Of a stretch of DNA of 64,000 bases, positions 1 through 8,225 are shown piece after piece. The stretch lies in NCBI GenBank assembly GCA_937871985.1, contig CALMPB010000367.1:1-64000 (forward strand), written 5' to 3'. Below the pieces are notes generated by a model. The model was not told the DNA's origin. It saw nothing but the letters and a program-made list of their open reading frames with translations, and made no database searches. How positions within the stretch are numbered: position 1 is the stretch's first letter; every line of letters begins with the position of its first letter. The position numbers and the translations under genes are program-made. This stretch comes from an uncultured Burkholderiaceae bacterium. GTDB lineage: Bacteria > Pseudomonadota > Gammaproteobacteria > Burkholderiales > Burkholderiaceae.

Positions 1-806
1 CCTCGGCGGGCCTTACCGCCTTCGCCCTCGAGGCCGCGCCGCGCATCACGCGCGCTCAAAGCCTGGATGTCCTGTCTTCACAGGCCAACCTAAGCGGCTA
101 CAAGGCCGTGTTGCTGGCCGCCAACCAGTATGGCCGCCTCTTTCCCATGATGATGACGGCGGCCGGTACGCTGAAGGCCGCCAGGGTGGTCGTGCTGGGC
201 GCGGGCGTGGCCGGCCTGCAGGCCATTGCCACGGCCAAGCGCCTGGGCGCCGTGGTCGAGGCGTCCGACGTGCGCCCGGCGGCCAAGGAACAAATCGAAT
301 CCCTGGGCGCCAAGTTCATCGACGTGCCCTTCGAAACCGACGAAGAACGCGAAATCGCCCAAGGCGTGGGCGGCTACGCGCGCCCCATGCCCGCGGCCTG
401 GATGGCGCGCCAGGCCGCCCTGGTCTCCGAACGCTGCAAGCAGGCCGACATCATCATCAGTACCGCCCTGATTCCCGGACGTCCAGCTCCCACGCTGATT
501 TCCGAGGAAACCGTGCAAAGCATGAAGCCCGGCTCGGTCATTGTGGACCTGGCCGTCGAGCGCGGCGGCAATTGCCCGCTTTCCGAAAAAGACCAGGTGG
601 TGCAAAAACACGGCGTAACCCTCATCGGCTACAGCAATCTGCCCGCCATGGTGGCCACCGATGCATCGGCCCTGTACGCCCGCAACATCCTGGATTTTCT
701 GAAACTCATTACCGGCGCCGAAGGCCAGTTGGCCATTCAGCGCGAAGACGAAATCGTCGCGGCCTGCCTGATGTGCAGCGACGGCAACCTGCTAAGGAGC
801 GCCTGA
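1..806 (+). CDS. pntAA: NAD(P) transhydrogenase alpha subunit part 1 (NAD-binding), 5'-truncated
   Basis: This is the C-terminal part of the NAD(H)-binding subunit of proton-translocating transhydrogenase, which exchanges hydride between NADH and NADP+ at the inner membrane. The frame is open from base 3 (the first visible residues are S-A-G-L-T), so the start lies left of the window. A dinucleotide-binding loop GAGVAGLQAIATA follows the stretch MMMTAAG, as is typical of the alanine dehydrogenase/PntA domain. The sequence ends with the TGA at 804-806, without the membrane helices of E. coli PntA; those are on the next gene, so this is the three-subunit form of the enzyme. The stop overlaps the next ATG by one base. 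Identification is firm; only the missing N terminus is uncertain. Confidence 0.95.
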   Translation, partial: SAGLTAFALEAAPRITRAQSLDVLSSQANLSGYKAVLLAANQYGRLFPMMMTAAGTLKAARVVVLGAGVAGLQAIATAKRLGAVVEASDVRPAAKEQIESLGAKFIDVPFETDEEREIAQGVGGYARPMPAAWMARQAALVSERCKQADIIISTALIPGRPAPTLISEETVQSMKPGSVIVDLAVERGGNCPLSEKDQVVQKHGVTLIGYSNLPAMVATDASALYARNILDFLKLITGAEGQLAIQREDEIVAACLMCSDGNLLRSA

Positions 807-1123
807 TGGAAGCGGTCAACCCAACCTTGCTCAACCTCATCATCTTCATTCTGGCCATCTACGTGGGCTTCCACGTGGTGTGGAACGTCACCCCCGCCCT
901 GCATACGCCGCTCATGGCCGTTACCAATGCCATCTCGGCCATCATCATCGTGGGCGCCATGCTGGCCGCCGGGCTGACCGAAGGCGGGCTGGCCCGCTTC
1001 ATGGGCGTGTTCGCCGTGGCCCTGGCCGCGGTCAACGTCTTCGGGGGCTTCCTGGTCACGCGCCGCATGCTGGAAATGTTCAAGAAAAAAGAGAAAAAGC
1101 CGGCCCAGGGAGGCAAAGCATGA
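806..1123 (+). CDS. pntAB: NAD(P) transhydrogenase alpha subunit part 2 (membrane)
   Basis: This 105-residue membrane subunit corresponds to the transmembrane tail of E. coli PntA and forms part of the proton channel with PntB. Three hydrophobic segments are visible, at roughly residues 8-27, 37-56 and 62-83, followed by a lysine-rich cytoplasmic end (KKKEKKPAQGG). The ATG at 806 overlaps the pntAA stop by one base, with AAGGAGC just upstream as a good ribosome-binding site. Its own TGA overlaps the pntB ATG (ATGA), so the three subunits are translationally coupled. Much longer upstream readings of the same frame run through pntAA in another phase and are not used. Confidence 0.94.
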   Translation: MEAVNPTLLNLIIFILAIYVGFHVVWNVTPALHTPLMAVTNAISAIIIVGAMLAAGLTEGGLARFMGVFAVALAAVNVFGGFLVTRRMLEMFKKKEKKPAQGGKA

Positions 1124-2556
1124 TCTCCATCAACCTCGTCACCTTTCTCTACCTTGTTGCGTCCGTCTGCTTCATCCAGGCGCTCAAGGGCCTGTCGCAT
1201 CCCACCTCCTCGCGGCGCGGCAACACCTTCGGCATGGTCGGCATGGCCATCGCCGTACTGACCACGGCGGCGCTCATCGTCGGCGTCGCCAAGGAAGGCA
1301 TGGCCGTGGCCGGCCTGGGCTGGATCGTGCTGGGCCTGGTCATCGGCGGCGCCATCGGCACCACCATGGCCAAGCGCGTCGAAATGACCAAGATGCCCGA
1401 GCTCGTGGCCTTCATGCACAGCATGATCGGCCTGGCGGCCGTGGCCATCGCCGTGGCCATCGTGGCCGAACCCCACGCCTTCAACCTTGCCGCCGAAGGC
1501 CAGCCCCTGCCCGTGGGCAACCGGCTGGAGCTCTTCATCGGCACATTCGTCGGCGCCATCACCTTCTCGGGCTCGGTCATCGCCTTCGGCAAGCTCTCGG
1601 GCAAATACAAGTTCCGCCTGTTCCAGGGCGCGCCGGTGTCGTTCGGCGGGCAGCACTTGCTGAACCTGGCCCTGGCCGTGGTCATGGTGGCTTGCGGCCT
1701 GTGGTTCATGGGCACGCAGCAATGGCTGCCCTTCATCATCATGACGGTGCTCGCCTTCATCCTCGGCGTGCTCATCATCATCCCCATCGGCGGCGCCGAC
1801 ATGCCGGTGGTGGTGTCCATGCTGAACAGCTATTCGGGATGGGCCGCAGCCGGCATCGGCTTCTCGCTGAACAACCCCATGCTCATCATCGCGGGCTCGC
1901 TGGTGGGCTCGTCGGGCGCCATCCTGTCGTACATCATGTGCAAGGCCATGAACCGCTCGTTCTTCAACGTGATTCTGGGCGGCTTCGGCACCGAGGCCTC
2001 GGCCTCGCAAGGCGGCGCCCAGGCCCAGCGCAACGTCAAGTCGGGCAGCCCGGACGACGCGGCCTTCCTCATGAGCAACGCCGAATCGGTCACCATCGTG
2101 CCCGGCTACGGCCTGGCGGTGGCGCGCGCCCAGCACGCCCTCAAGGAACTGGCCGAGAAGCTCACCGAGAAGGGCGTGACCGTGAAGTACGCCATCCACC
2201 CGGTGGCCGGCCGCATGCCGGGCCACATGAACGTGCTGCTGGCCGAAGCCGAAGTGCCCTACGACCAGGTCTTCGAAATGGAGGACATCAACGGCGAGTT
2301 CGCGCAGACCGACGTGGTGCTGGTGCTGGGCGCCAACGACGTGGTCAACCCAGCCGCCAAGAACGACCCGCAATCGCCGATTGCCGGCATGCCCATCCTG
2401 GAGGCCTACAAGGCGCGCACGGTCATCGTGAACAAGCGCTCCATGGCGGCGGGCTACGCGGGCCTGGACAACGAACTGTTCTACATGGACAAGACCATGA
2501 TGGTGTTCGGCGACGCCAAAAAAGTCATCGAGGACATGGTCAAGGCCGTGGACTGA
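1120..2556 (+). CDS. pntB: NAD(P) transhydrogenase beta subunit
   Basis: PntB (478 aa) carries the remaining transmembrane helices and the NADP(H)-binding domain III of the proton-translocating transhydrogenase, and so helps supply NADPH for biosynthesis. The N-terminal two thirds is a run of hydrophobic helices with many glycines (for example around residues 35-75). The C-terminal domain begins near the segment ESVTIVPGYGLAVARAQ and contains LGANDVVNP and the ending DAKKVIEDMV, all hallmarks of domain III. The start is the ATG at 1120 that overlaps the pntAB stop (ATGA). A strong terminator follows directly, so pntAA-pntAB-pntB closes the operon. Confidence 0.96.
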   Translation: MISINLVTFLYLVASVCFIQALKGLSHPTSSRRGNTFGMVGMAIAVLTTAALIVGVAKEGMAVAGLGWIVLGLVIGGAIGTTMAKRVEMTKMPELVAFMHSMIGLAAVAIAVAIVAEPHAFNLAAEGQPLPVGNRLELFIGTFVGAITFSGSVIAFGKLSGKYKFRLFQGAPVSFGGQHLLNLALAVVMVACGLWFMGTQQWLPFIIMTVLAFILGVLIIIPIGGADMPVVVSMLNSYSGWAAAGIGFSLNNPMLIIAGSLVGSSGAILSYIMCKAMNRSFFNVILGGFGTEASASQGGAQAQRNVKSGSPDDAAFLMSNAESVTIVPGYGLAVARAQHALKELAEKLTEKGVTVKYAIHPVAGRMPGHMNVLLAEAEVPYDQVFEMEDINGEFAQTDVVLVLGANDVVNPAAKNDPQSPIAGMPILEAYKARTVIVNKRSMAAGYAGLDNELFYMDKTMMVFGDAKKVIEDMVKAVD

Positions 2557-2576
2557 GCCGCCGCGCCCCGACATGA

Positions 2577-2615
2577 AAACACCCCGCCTGGAAATATCCG
2601 GCGGGGTGTTTTTTT
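2577..2615 (+). terminator. Rho-independent terminator after pntB
   Basis: A ten-base perfect stem (ACACCCCGCC with GGCGGGGTGT, 2579-2588 and 2600-2609) with an 11-base loop is followed by a run of seven or more T on the plus strand. Read on the minus strand the stem is followed by four T, so it may also stop the facing gene that ends at 2648. Confidence 0.93.
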
Positions 2616-2647
2616 GTGATGCGCCAACAGCCGCAACAGCCTATGGC

Positions 2648-3247
2648 CTATAGCGAACCGCCCTCGAGCCACTTCTTGCCGCGCGCGTACAAGGCCTCGA
2701 CTTCAGCGCCTGTGAGCTGGGGCATATCCATTTTCACCTTGTAGCCGATCTGGGTTTGAATATAGGCCAGATGCTGGTAGCCGTATGGGAATGTCGCCAG
2801 CGCCTTGGCGTCGATTTCCAGCTTCGCTGAAGGATCGAGGGGATCGACACGGTCTTTTTCATAAATGGGCTGGCGCAGCACCATGCCCCAGCGGCCATTG
2901 CGCTTTTCAAGAAAATCGTAAAAACGGCCGGTGCAGACCACGTCGCACAAAACACCCTGGACGTCGCCGCGCTGCGAGATCGTCATCTTGGTTTGAATGA
3001 TGGCGCGATCGCCGGCCAGGTCGATGGACGAGCCGCCAAGAAAATGCAGAATGCTGACGCCCTTTTTCCACCCTTCCTGGGTGACGCGGATGAAGTCGGC
3101 CGCCGAGCCCTGGAACCAGGTCGCCATCATGACGCCATCGTCATGCCAAACCGTTGCAAACCGCTCCCAGTCGCCGGCGTCGCGCCATATCGCCCAGTTC
3201 TCGACCAGGTCCCGAATCGCCAGGCGATCTTTCAATTCTTGATCCAC
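2648..3247 (-). CDS. SnoaL/NTF2-like domain protein
   Basis: A 199-residue protein of the NTF2/SnoaL-like fold. The N-terminal part (AIRDLVENWAIWRDAGDWERF, then VWHDDGVMMATW) and the central HFLGGSSIDLAGDRAIIQTKM are typical of the polyketide-cyclase-like family, which includes small subunits of ring-hydroxylating oxygenases and non-enzymatic proteins. The exact reaction cannot be told. The start chosen is the GTG at 3247, six bases after an AAAGGAG ribosome-binding site; the TTG two codons upstream touches that site and is unlikely. It lies about 1.2 kb downstream of a Rieske oxygenase on the same strand with the NDUFA9-like gene between them, so a joint role in an aromatic or terpenoid substrate pathway is possible but inferred only from position. 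Confidence 0.75.
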   Translation of the reverse strand: MDQELKDRLAIRDLVENWAIWRDAGDWERFATVWHDDGVMMATWFQGSAADFIRVTQEGWKKGVSILHFLGGSSIDLAGDRAIIQTKMTISQRGDVQGVLCDVVCTGRFYDFLEKRNGRWGMVLRQPIYEKDRVDPLDPSAKLEIDAKALATFPYGYQHLAYIQTQIGYKVKMDMPQLTGAEVEALYARGKKWLEGGSL

Positions 3248-3379
3248 TCTCAACTCCTTTCATTATCCATAGCAAGGACGCGGCCGCGCCACGCTCCGCC
3301 AATAGTACAACCGAATCGCAATCGGAAACGGCATGGGCCCTGCTTCGGCCATGCAGCCGGAGCCATTGAGCCGCGCCGC

Positions 3380-4318
3380 CTAGAGATGCACCAGCGCCTT
3401 GCTCCGGCGGGCCAGGTAGGCCGGGGCCACGGATTCAAGCGGCATGGGAACGCTGCCCAATTCGAGCGCCATGGGCACTTCGCAAACGTTGTCCACCGCG
3501 AGCGAATCCAGATTGTCGCGCGACAAAAGAGGTTCGCCCGGCAGGCACTCGAAGGCAAAAGCCTGCAAGCGCCCCAGGAACACGGGGATGGGCAGCACAT
3601 GCCGCGGATGGCCCGACCAGCGGGCAGCCAGTTCCACCAGCTCGCCCAGCGAGTAATCGGCAAAGCCCGCCAAGGCATACGTTCGCCCGTAAGTGCGCGA
3701 ATTGCTCAGGGCGCCCACGATGGCGTTGGCCACGTCGCCCACGTACACCGGCTGCAGACGGGCCTGCGAGCGGGCCAAGGGAATGACCGGCAGCCAGCGC
3801 GCCAGGCATGCGAACATATTCATGAAATTGTCTTCCGGCCCGAACACCACCGACGGCCGGAACAGGGTGCAGGCCCCTTCCGGGTAGGAGGCGAACTCGG
3901 CCAGCACGGCCGCCTCGCCCGCCGCTTTGGAGCGCAGATAGCCGCTGGGGCCTTCGGCGCTGGCCCCAAGCGCGCTGACATGCAGCAAGCGCTTCACACC
4001 CAGCCTGCGACAGGCCGCCGCAACGCGCCGGGGAAGATCGACGTGGACGAGCTTGAAGTCGGGCCCGTAGGGCGAACCGGAACGGCTGTGCAGGATTCCC
4101 GCGAGGTTGATGACCGCATCGGCCTCGCCAAGCAGCGCCTCGAGCGCCTGGTCGTCATGGACGTCGGCGCTGATGAGGTTCAAGCCGGGGTAGACCAGCA
4201 GGTCGCGGCCATGCTGATAGCGGCGCGTGGGCACAATGACCGCATGATCCGCTTTGCTGAGACGAGCCACCACATGCCGCCCGATAAAACCCGTACCGCC
4301 AATAACCAGGACTCGCAT
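3380..4318 (-). CDS. NDUFA9-like NAD(P)-binding SDR-type protein
   Basis: A 312-residue extended short-chain dehydrogenase-like protein of the group annotated as complex I NDUFA9 family. The Rossmann motif VIGGTGFIGRH sits at residues 4-14, and the segments NLAGILH, LLHVSALGA and SGYLRSKAAGE (with the S-K pair in place of a full Y-x3-K site) follow the family pattern. In mitochondria the relative is a non-catalytic complex I subunit; in bacteria members act in quinone or lipid metabolism, mostly uncharacterised. The start is the ATG at 4318 with GGAGG five bases upstream; the TTG four codons earlier overlaps that site. It reads in the same direction as the genes on both sides. Confidence 0.82.
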   Translation of the reverse strand: MRVLVIGGTGFIGRHVVARLSKADHAVIVPTRRYQHGRDLLVYPGLNLISADVHDDQALEALLGEADAVINLAGILHSRSGSPYGPDFKLVHVDLPRRVAAACRRLGVKRLLHVSALGASAEGPSGYLRSKAAGEAAVLAEFASYPEGACTLFRPSVVFGPEDNFMNMFACLARWLPVIPLARSQARLQPVYVGDVANAIVGALSNSRTYGRTYALAGFADYSLGELVELAARWSGHPRHVLPIPVFLGRLQAFAFECLPGEPLLSRDNLDSLAVDNVCEVPMALELGSVPMPLESVAPAYLARRSKALVHL

Positions 4319-4480
4319 GCAGTCCTCCAACGCTCTTCAGACGTCTCAATTCTCGGACGAGTCGGAGTTTGATGCAAGCTGCGCTGCGGTAAACGGGCCG
4401 GCCAAACGGCGGTCGGCCGTCTGCCGGATCAGCGCTTGAGGCCTGACGCCGCTACCTGGATTCGGGCGCGTTCGTCTGGT

Positions 4481-5800
4481 TCAGGCATGTTCTTCTTCGT
4501 GGCTGCTGCCGTGCACCTTGAAGACCGTGGACCGCTCTATCTTTTGCCCAATGGCCTGTTCATAGGCCTGCCGCACCGATTCCGGCTGGCCGGCCTGGCC
4601 GAAAAACTCCCCAAAATATGGGCCGAGCAGAGGATGCGCCGCCAACTGTTCGCGGGGCAGGCCGTACTTGAGCTCTTCCCAGCAGGCCGATGGCAGCTTG
4701 ATGTCGTGGTTCTGTTCCGGATCCAGGATCAGCCCTTTTGGAATGAAATCCGGATTCGTGCGCATTTCCTCGAATTCGCGGAAGAAACGCTGGCGCATCA
4801 TGACGATGCCCTTGTCGCTTTGCCCCAGCCGCTCTTGCGTGCGGTCGGTGATGGCGCCCTGCCCCGCCCAGACGACGAAATCCTGGTTGGCTACATGGCT
4901 GGTGATCCACCGCCCCGTTTCAGGGTCTTTGACCGGGCCGTGCCACGAGGGAATGCGCTCTTGCACATAGGGCTCTTGCTCTTTGGGCACCTTGCAGAAC
5001 ACCCAAAGTACGCTCAAGGTGTTTTCGTCGTCGATGGGAACCCGCCATTCGAAATGGTGGCCCAGGTAGAACCCGTTGGGCCATAGCGTGACGCGCCCGA
5101 CGGTCCACATGATGTTGCTTTCGGCTTCCGTGCCACGCAGGCGGCGGTAGATGAGACCGTAATCGAACTCGTCAAAGTCGAGCTTGGTGTGGGTGGGCAC
5201 GTAAGGCCCCAGGGCGCCCGACATCCGGGTCATCCAGTTATTGTGCGTCCACTCGAAATGCACCGGGTCGATGGAGTTTTCCTGGCATTGGAACCAGTTG
5301 CAGGGCAGCTCGGCGAAAATCGCCTGGGCGAACCCGTTTTCGAAATTGAACAGATCCCAGTCGGGCAGTTCCGGCGCGGGCGCCGGGCCCATGTACGCCC
5401 ACAGCATGCCGGCCTTGGCCTTTACGGGATAGGCCTTGATGCGGGTTTGCTTGCGCATGCGGGCCTGCGGATCCATCATTTCTTCGAACGGCTGATGCGT
5501 ACACTGGCCGGCGGCATCGTACTGCCAGCCATGGTAGCTGCAGCGTATGCCTTCTTTTTCCACGTAGCCGTAGGACATATCGGCCCGGCGGTGCGGGCAA
5601 TGGCGATCGACCAGCCCGTAGTTGCCGCCAAGGTCGCGGTACAGCACCAGGTCTTCGCCCATGATGCGCACCGGCTTGGTGTCGCGGTCTTCAAACTCGC
5701 TGACCCCGGCAATGGGATGCCAATACCGGCGCAGGTAATCCCCCATGGGCGTACCCGGTCCCACCTGCGTCAACAGCTTGTTTTTCTCTTCGCTCAACAT
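4481..5800 (-). CDS. Rieske ring-hydroxylating oxygenase, large subunit (phthalate 4,5-dioxygenase type)
   Basis: A 439-residue oxygenase component of the phthalate 4,5-dioxygenase-like family, which inserts oxygen into aromatic or related rings using electrons from a separate reductase. The Rieske [2Fe-2S] ligands are Cys68, His70, Cys87 and His90 (C-P-H then C-S-Y-H). The mononuclear iron site has Asp178, His181 and His186 (D-P-V-H-F-E-W-T-H). The length fits the family. The ATG at 5800 is preceded by AGGAG. No reductase gene lies next to it, so electrons must come from elsewhere. The AT-rich region upstream contains palindromes that could bind a regulator. The substrate cannot be deduced. 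Confidence 0.88.
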   Translation of the reverse strand: MLSEEKNKLLTQVGPGTPMGDYLRRYWHPIAGVSEFEDRDTKPVRIMGEDLVLYRDLGGNYGLVDRHCPHRRADMSYGYVEKEGIRCSYHGWQYDAAGQCTHQPFEEMMDPQARMRKQTRIKAYPVKAKAGMLWAYMGPAPAPELPDWDLFNFENGFAQAIFAELPCNWFQCQENSIDPVHFEWTHNNWMTRMSGALGPYVPTHTKLDFDEFDYGLIYRRLRGTEAESNIMWTVGRVTLWPNGFYLGHHFEWRVPIDDENTLSVLWVFCKVPKEQEPYVQERIPSWHGPVKDPETGRWITSHVANQDFVVWAGQGAITDRTQERLGQSDKGIVMMRQRFFREFEEMRTNPDFIPKGLILDPEQNHDIKLPSACWEELKYGLPREQLAAHPLLGPYFGEFFGQAGQPESVRQAYEQAIGQKIERSTVFKVHGSSHEEEHA

Positions 5801-6150
5801 GATTTATCTCCTGCACGCAATTCGTCCACGGAACTCCAGCCGCGGACGCGTTTTCTTTCATGATATGCCGCTATGATAAATCTATGAATTGATAAATCAA
5901 ATAAGTAGTTTCCCGATGCGAGTGAAAACCTTATAAATATAAAATAATATCCTTTAAAAATATATAGTTGAATAATATTCAGATTTAACATCACGAATAT
6001 TATTTATTTTGAATTATCAATCATATAGAACCGGCATGTATAAACCCACGTCACGGGCGGGCGCCCGCCCGTCCATACCGACGTACCGGACACAGCCGGA
6101 CGAGTGCAACAGGAATAGCGCATTAATTGGCTTGGTTTACCCCTTTTATT
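5801..6150. promoter_or_regulatory. AT-rich intergenic control region between the Rieske oxygenase and the DUF2239 gene
   Basis: This 350-base stretch has no convincing gene and is strikingly AT-rich from about 5865 to 6035. It holds a 12-base palindrome TTGATAAATCAA (5889-5900), whose TGATAAATC half also occurs as a direct repeat at 5874-5882; both suit a dimeric regulator of the divergent oxygenase gene. A 10-base inverted pair AATAATATTC/GAATATTATT lies at 5971-5980 and 5995-6004. Next to it at 6053-6072 is a 20-base perfect GC-only palindrome without a loop, except for its outer A/T pair. A 66-codon open frame on the minus strand at 5794-5994 is AT-rich noise with no ribosome-binding site. 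Confidence 0.6.
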
Positions 6151-6200
6151 TATACCCGGGTGTTATTGACTATTAATTTTTATCCGGGTAATATTTGACC
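6151..6200 (+). promoter_or_regulatory. Promoter with duplicated CCGGGT element, upstream of the DUF2239 gene
   Basis: A well-formed sigma-70 promoter is visible: -35 TTGACT (6166-6171), 17-base spacer, -10 TAATAT (6189-6194). It is embedded in two copies of a direct repeat, roughly TATaCCCGGGTgttATTGAC (6151-6170) and TAT-CCGGGTaatATTTGAC (6181-6199), with CCGGGT cores 28 bases apart. The first copy supplies the -35 element and the second overlaps the -10 box, so a protein bound to them would directly control the promoter. The repeat and promoter are read from the sequence; the binding protein is not known. Confidence 0.65.
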
Positions 6201-6248
6201 AAGCACTCCACACATTCCATAACCATCCACCGATGAGCGCGTCTGTCC

Positions 6249-6884
6249 ATGAATGAACCACTCCCCAAGTCCTACACAAGTTTCGACGGTCATCGACTCA
6301 TCGCTACAGGATCCCTGCAAGCGAATGCCTTGGCGGTCAAGCGGGCGCATGAAAACGGCACGACCGGCCCCGTTCTAGTCTTCGAAGACGCGACCGGCCG
6401 TTCAGTCGATATTGATATCCGAGGCCCGGATGAGGCGGTTGTTGCCCGACTGACTGCCGCAGCACTCGCCGAGGCGGAGCGCTCCAGCCGACGCGACACC
6501 TCGGAGCCCACCGGCCCCAGAGGCCGTGGGCGCCCGAAACTAGGCGTGGTTCCACGCGAAGTGACGCTGCTTCCCCGCCACTGGGAGTGGCTTGCCAAAC
6601 AACCCGGCGGAGCCTCTGTAGCCTTGAGAAAACTGGTCGAGGAAGCACGGCGAGCCAACAGCGGGAAGGACCGAATTCGCATGGCGCACGAGCGGGCCTT
6701 TCACTTCATGCAGGCCATTGCGGGTGATCTGCCTGGCTTCGAGGAGGCGACACGAGCGCTTTTCGCCAATGAGCTGCCCAGGGTTCGGGATCTCATCGCC
6801 GCCTGGCCCCGCGATGTGCGCGACCACGCCATGCGGCTTGCTTCACCGCCGGAGCTTGCCGCTGGCGGATTTGACGAGCAGTAA
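6249..6884 (+). CDS. DUF2239 family protein, possible DNA-binding regulator
   Basis: A 211-residue soluble protein of the DUF2239 family, function unknown. Residues 1-80 form a compact region starting SYTSFDGHRLIATGSLQ. A basic linker then contains an AT-hook-like RGRGRPK (residues 91-97). It is followed by VTLLPRHWEWLAKQPGGAS and VALRKLVEEARR (about 105-135), which resembles a ribbon-helix-helix strand plus two helices. The C-terminal part is helical. These features suggest nucleic-acid binding, an inference only. The ATG at 6249 is used; the ribosome-binding site is weak. The gene stands alone, with its own repeat-bearing promoter upstream and facing ychF, whose stop is 21 bases away. Confidence 0.8.
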   Translation: MNEPLPKSYTSFDGHRLIATGSLQANALAVKRAHENGTTGPVLVFEDATGRSVDIDIRGPDEAVVARLTAAALAEAERSSRRDTSEPTGPRGRGRPKLGVVPREVTLLPRHWEWLAKQPGGASVALRKLVEEARRANSGKDRIRMAHERAFHFMQAIAGDLPGFEEATRALFANELPRVRDLIAAWPRDVRDHAMRLASPPELAAGGFDEQ

Positions 6885-6905
6885 CAGGTCTTCGCCGCCT
6901 GGGAA

Positions 6906-7997
6906 TCAAACGTTGAACAGGAAGTTCAACACGTCTCCGTCCTTGACCACGTACTCCTTGCCTTCGGCGCGCATCTTGCCGGCTTCCTTGGCGCCCTGTT
7001 CGCCCTTGCAGGCGATGAAGTCGTCGTAGCCTATGGTTTGGGCGCGGATGAAGCCGCGTTCGAAGTCGGTGTGGATGACGCCGGCGGCCTTGGGGGCCGT
7101 GTCGCCGATGTGGATGGTCCAGGCGCGGACTTCCTTGACGCCGGCCGTGAAGTAGGTTTGCAGGCCCAGCAGCGTGTAGGCGGCGCGGATTACGCGGTTC
7201 AGGCCGGGCTCGTCCATGCCCATGTCGGCCAAGAACACGCTTTTGTCTTCATCGTCGAGCTCGGCGATTTCCGCCTCGACCGCGGCGCATACGGCCACGA
7301 CCGGCGAGTTCTCAGCCTGCGCGTAGTTCTGCACGGCTTCCAGATGCGGGTTGTTGCTGAAGCCGTCTTCCTTCACGTTGGCCACGTACATGCAGCGCTT
7401 GGCGGTAATGAAGCAGAACTGCTTGATGAGGGCGAGCTCGTCGTCGTCCAGCTTCAGCGAACGGATGGGGCGGGCCTCGTTCAGGACGGGAATGATTTTT
7501 TCCAGCACGGCTACCAGCTTGATGCCTTCCTTGTCGCCGGCGCGCGCCGTCTTCTGGTTGCGCTGCAGGGCTTTCTCGGCCGAGGCCAGGTCGGCCAGCG
7601 CCAGCTCGGTGTTGATGACTTCGATATCCGAGATGGGATCGATGCGGCCCGCGACGTGAATGACGTTGTCGTCCTCGAAGCAGCGCACCACGTGCACGAT
7701 GGCGTCGGTTTCGCGGATGTTGGCCAGGAACTGGTTGCCCAGCCCTTCGCCCTTGGAGGCGCCGGCCACCAGGCCGGCGATGTCGACGAACTCGACCACG
7801 GCCGGCAGAATGCGCTCGGGCCTGGCGATTTCAGCCAGGGCGGCCAGGCGCTGGTCGGGCACTTCCACCACGCCCACATTGGGTTCGATCGTGCAGAAGG
7901 GGTAGTTTTCCGCCGCAATGCCTGCCTTGGTCAACGCATTGAATAGAGTAGATTTTCCTACGTTGGGTAAACCAACAATGCCACATTGCAGAGCCAT
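6906..7997 (-). CDS. ychF: Ribosome-associated ATPase YchF (OLA1 family)
   Basis: A 363-residue Obg-related P-loop ATPase that binds ribosomes and is implicated in translation and the oxidative stress response. The P-loop GLPNVGKST is at residues 9-17. The segment [21 protein letters not shown] matches the switch region, a helical insertion follows, and the C-terminal TGS domain ends with [11 protein letters not shown] and [14 protein letters not shown]. The length equals the usual 363. The ATG at 7997 has AGGA upstream; the frame continues further upstream but without homology. In E. coli and many Burkholderiales it neighbours pth, as it nearly does here, with a CPBP protease gene between them. 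The 228-base gap 7998-8225 shows only a short GC stem (GCCGC/GCGGC near 8129). Confidence 0.97.
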   Translation of the reverse strand: MALQCGIVGLPNVGKSTLFNALTKAGIAAENYPFCTIEPNVGVVEVPDQRLAALAEIARPERILPAVVEFVDIAGLVAGASKGEGLGNQFLANIRETDAIVHVVRCFEDDNVIHVAGRIDPISDIEVINTELALADLASAEKALQRNQKTARAGDKEGIKLVAVLEKIIPVLNEARPIRSLKLDDDELALIKQFCFITAKRCMYVANVKEDGFSNNPHLEAVQNYAQAENSPVVAVCAAVEAEIAELDDEDKSVFLADMGMDEPGLNRVIRAAYTLLGLQTYFTAGVKEVRAWTIHIGDTAPKAAGVIHTDFERGFIRAQTIGYDDFIACKGEQGAKEAGKMRAEGKEYVVKDGDVLNFLFNV

Positions 7998-8225
7998 GAA
8001 TATCCTGTTTTTAATTGAAGCGGTATTGGATCGGCGCGGAGCCCGCCCGCAGGCCTGGCCGCATGCCATATCGGAAAAGCGGCAAAGCCCTCCGAGCCAT
8101 CCATGAAAGAAAGCTATTTTAACGTGTTGCCGCCCTGGCGGCCCGCGCCAATGAAAACGCAAGCCTATCAAAAGCGCCGCCTCGCGCTCCTTGCTCCGGC
8201 AAACCAAAACCTCGCAAACACCCGC

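Noticed and set aside
859..2574. Long minus-strand open frame (571 codons) through pntAB/pntB
   Set aside because: Low-complexity His/Gly/Asp-rich translation typical of antisense of GC-rich genes; pntB on the other strand is unmistakable.
5794..5994. 66-codon minus-strand frame in the AT-rich gap
   Set aside because: No ribosome-binding site and composition of random AT-rich DNA.
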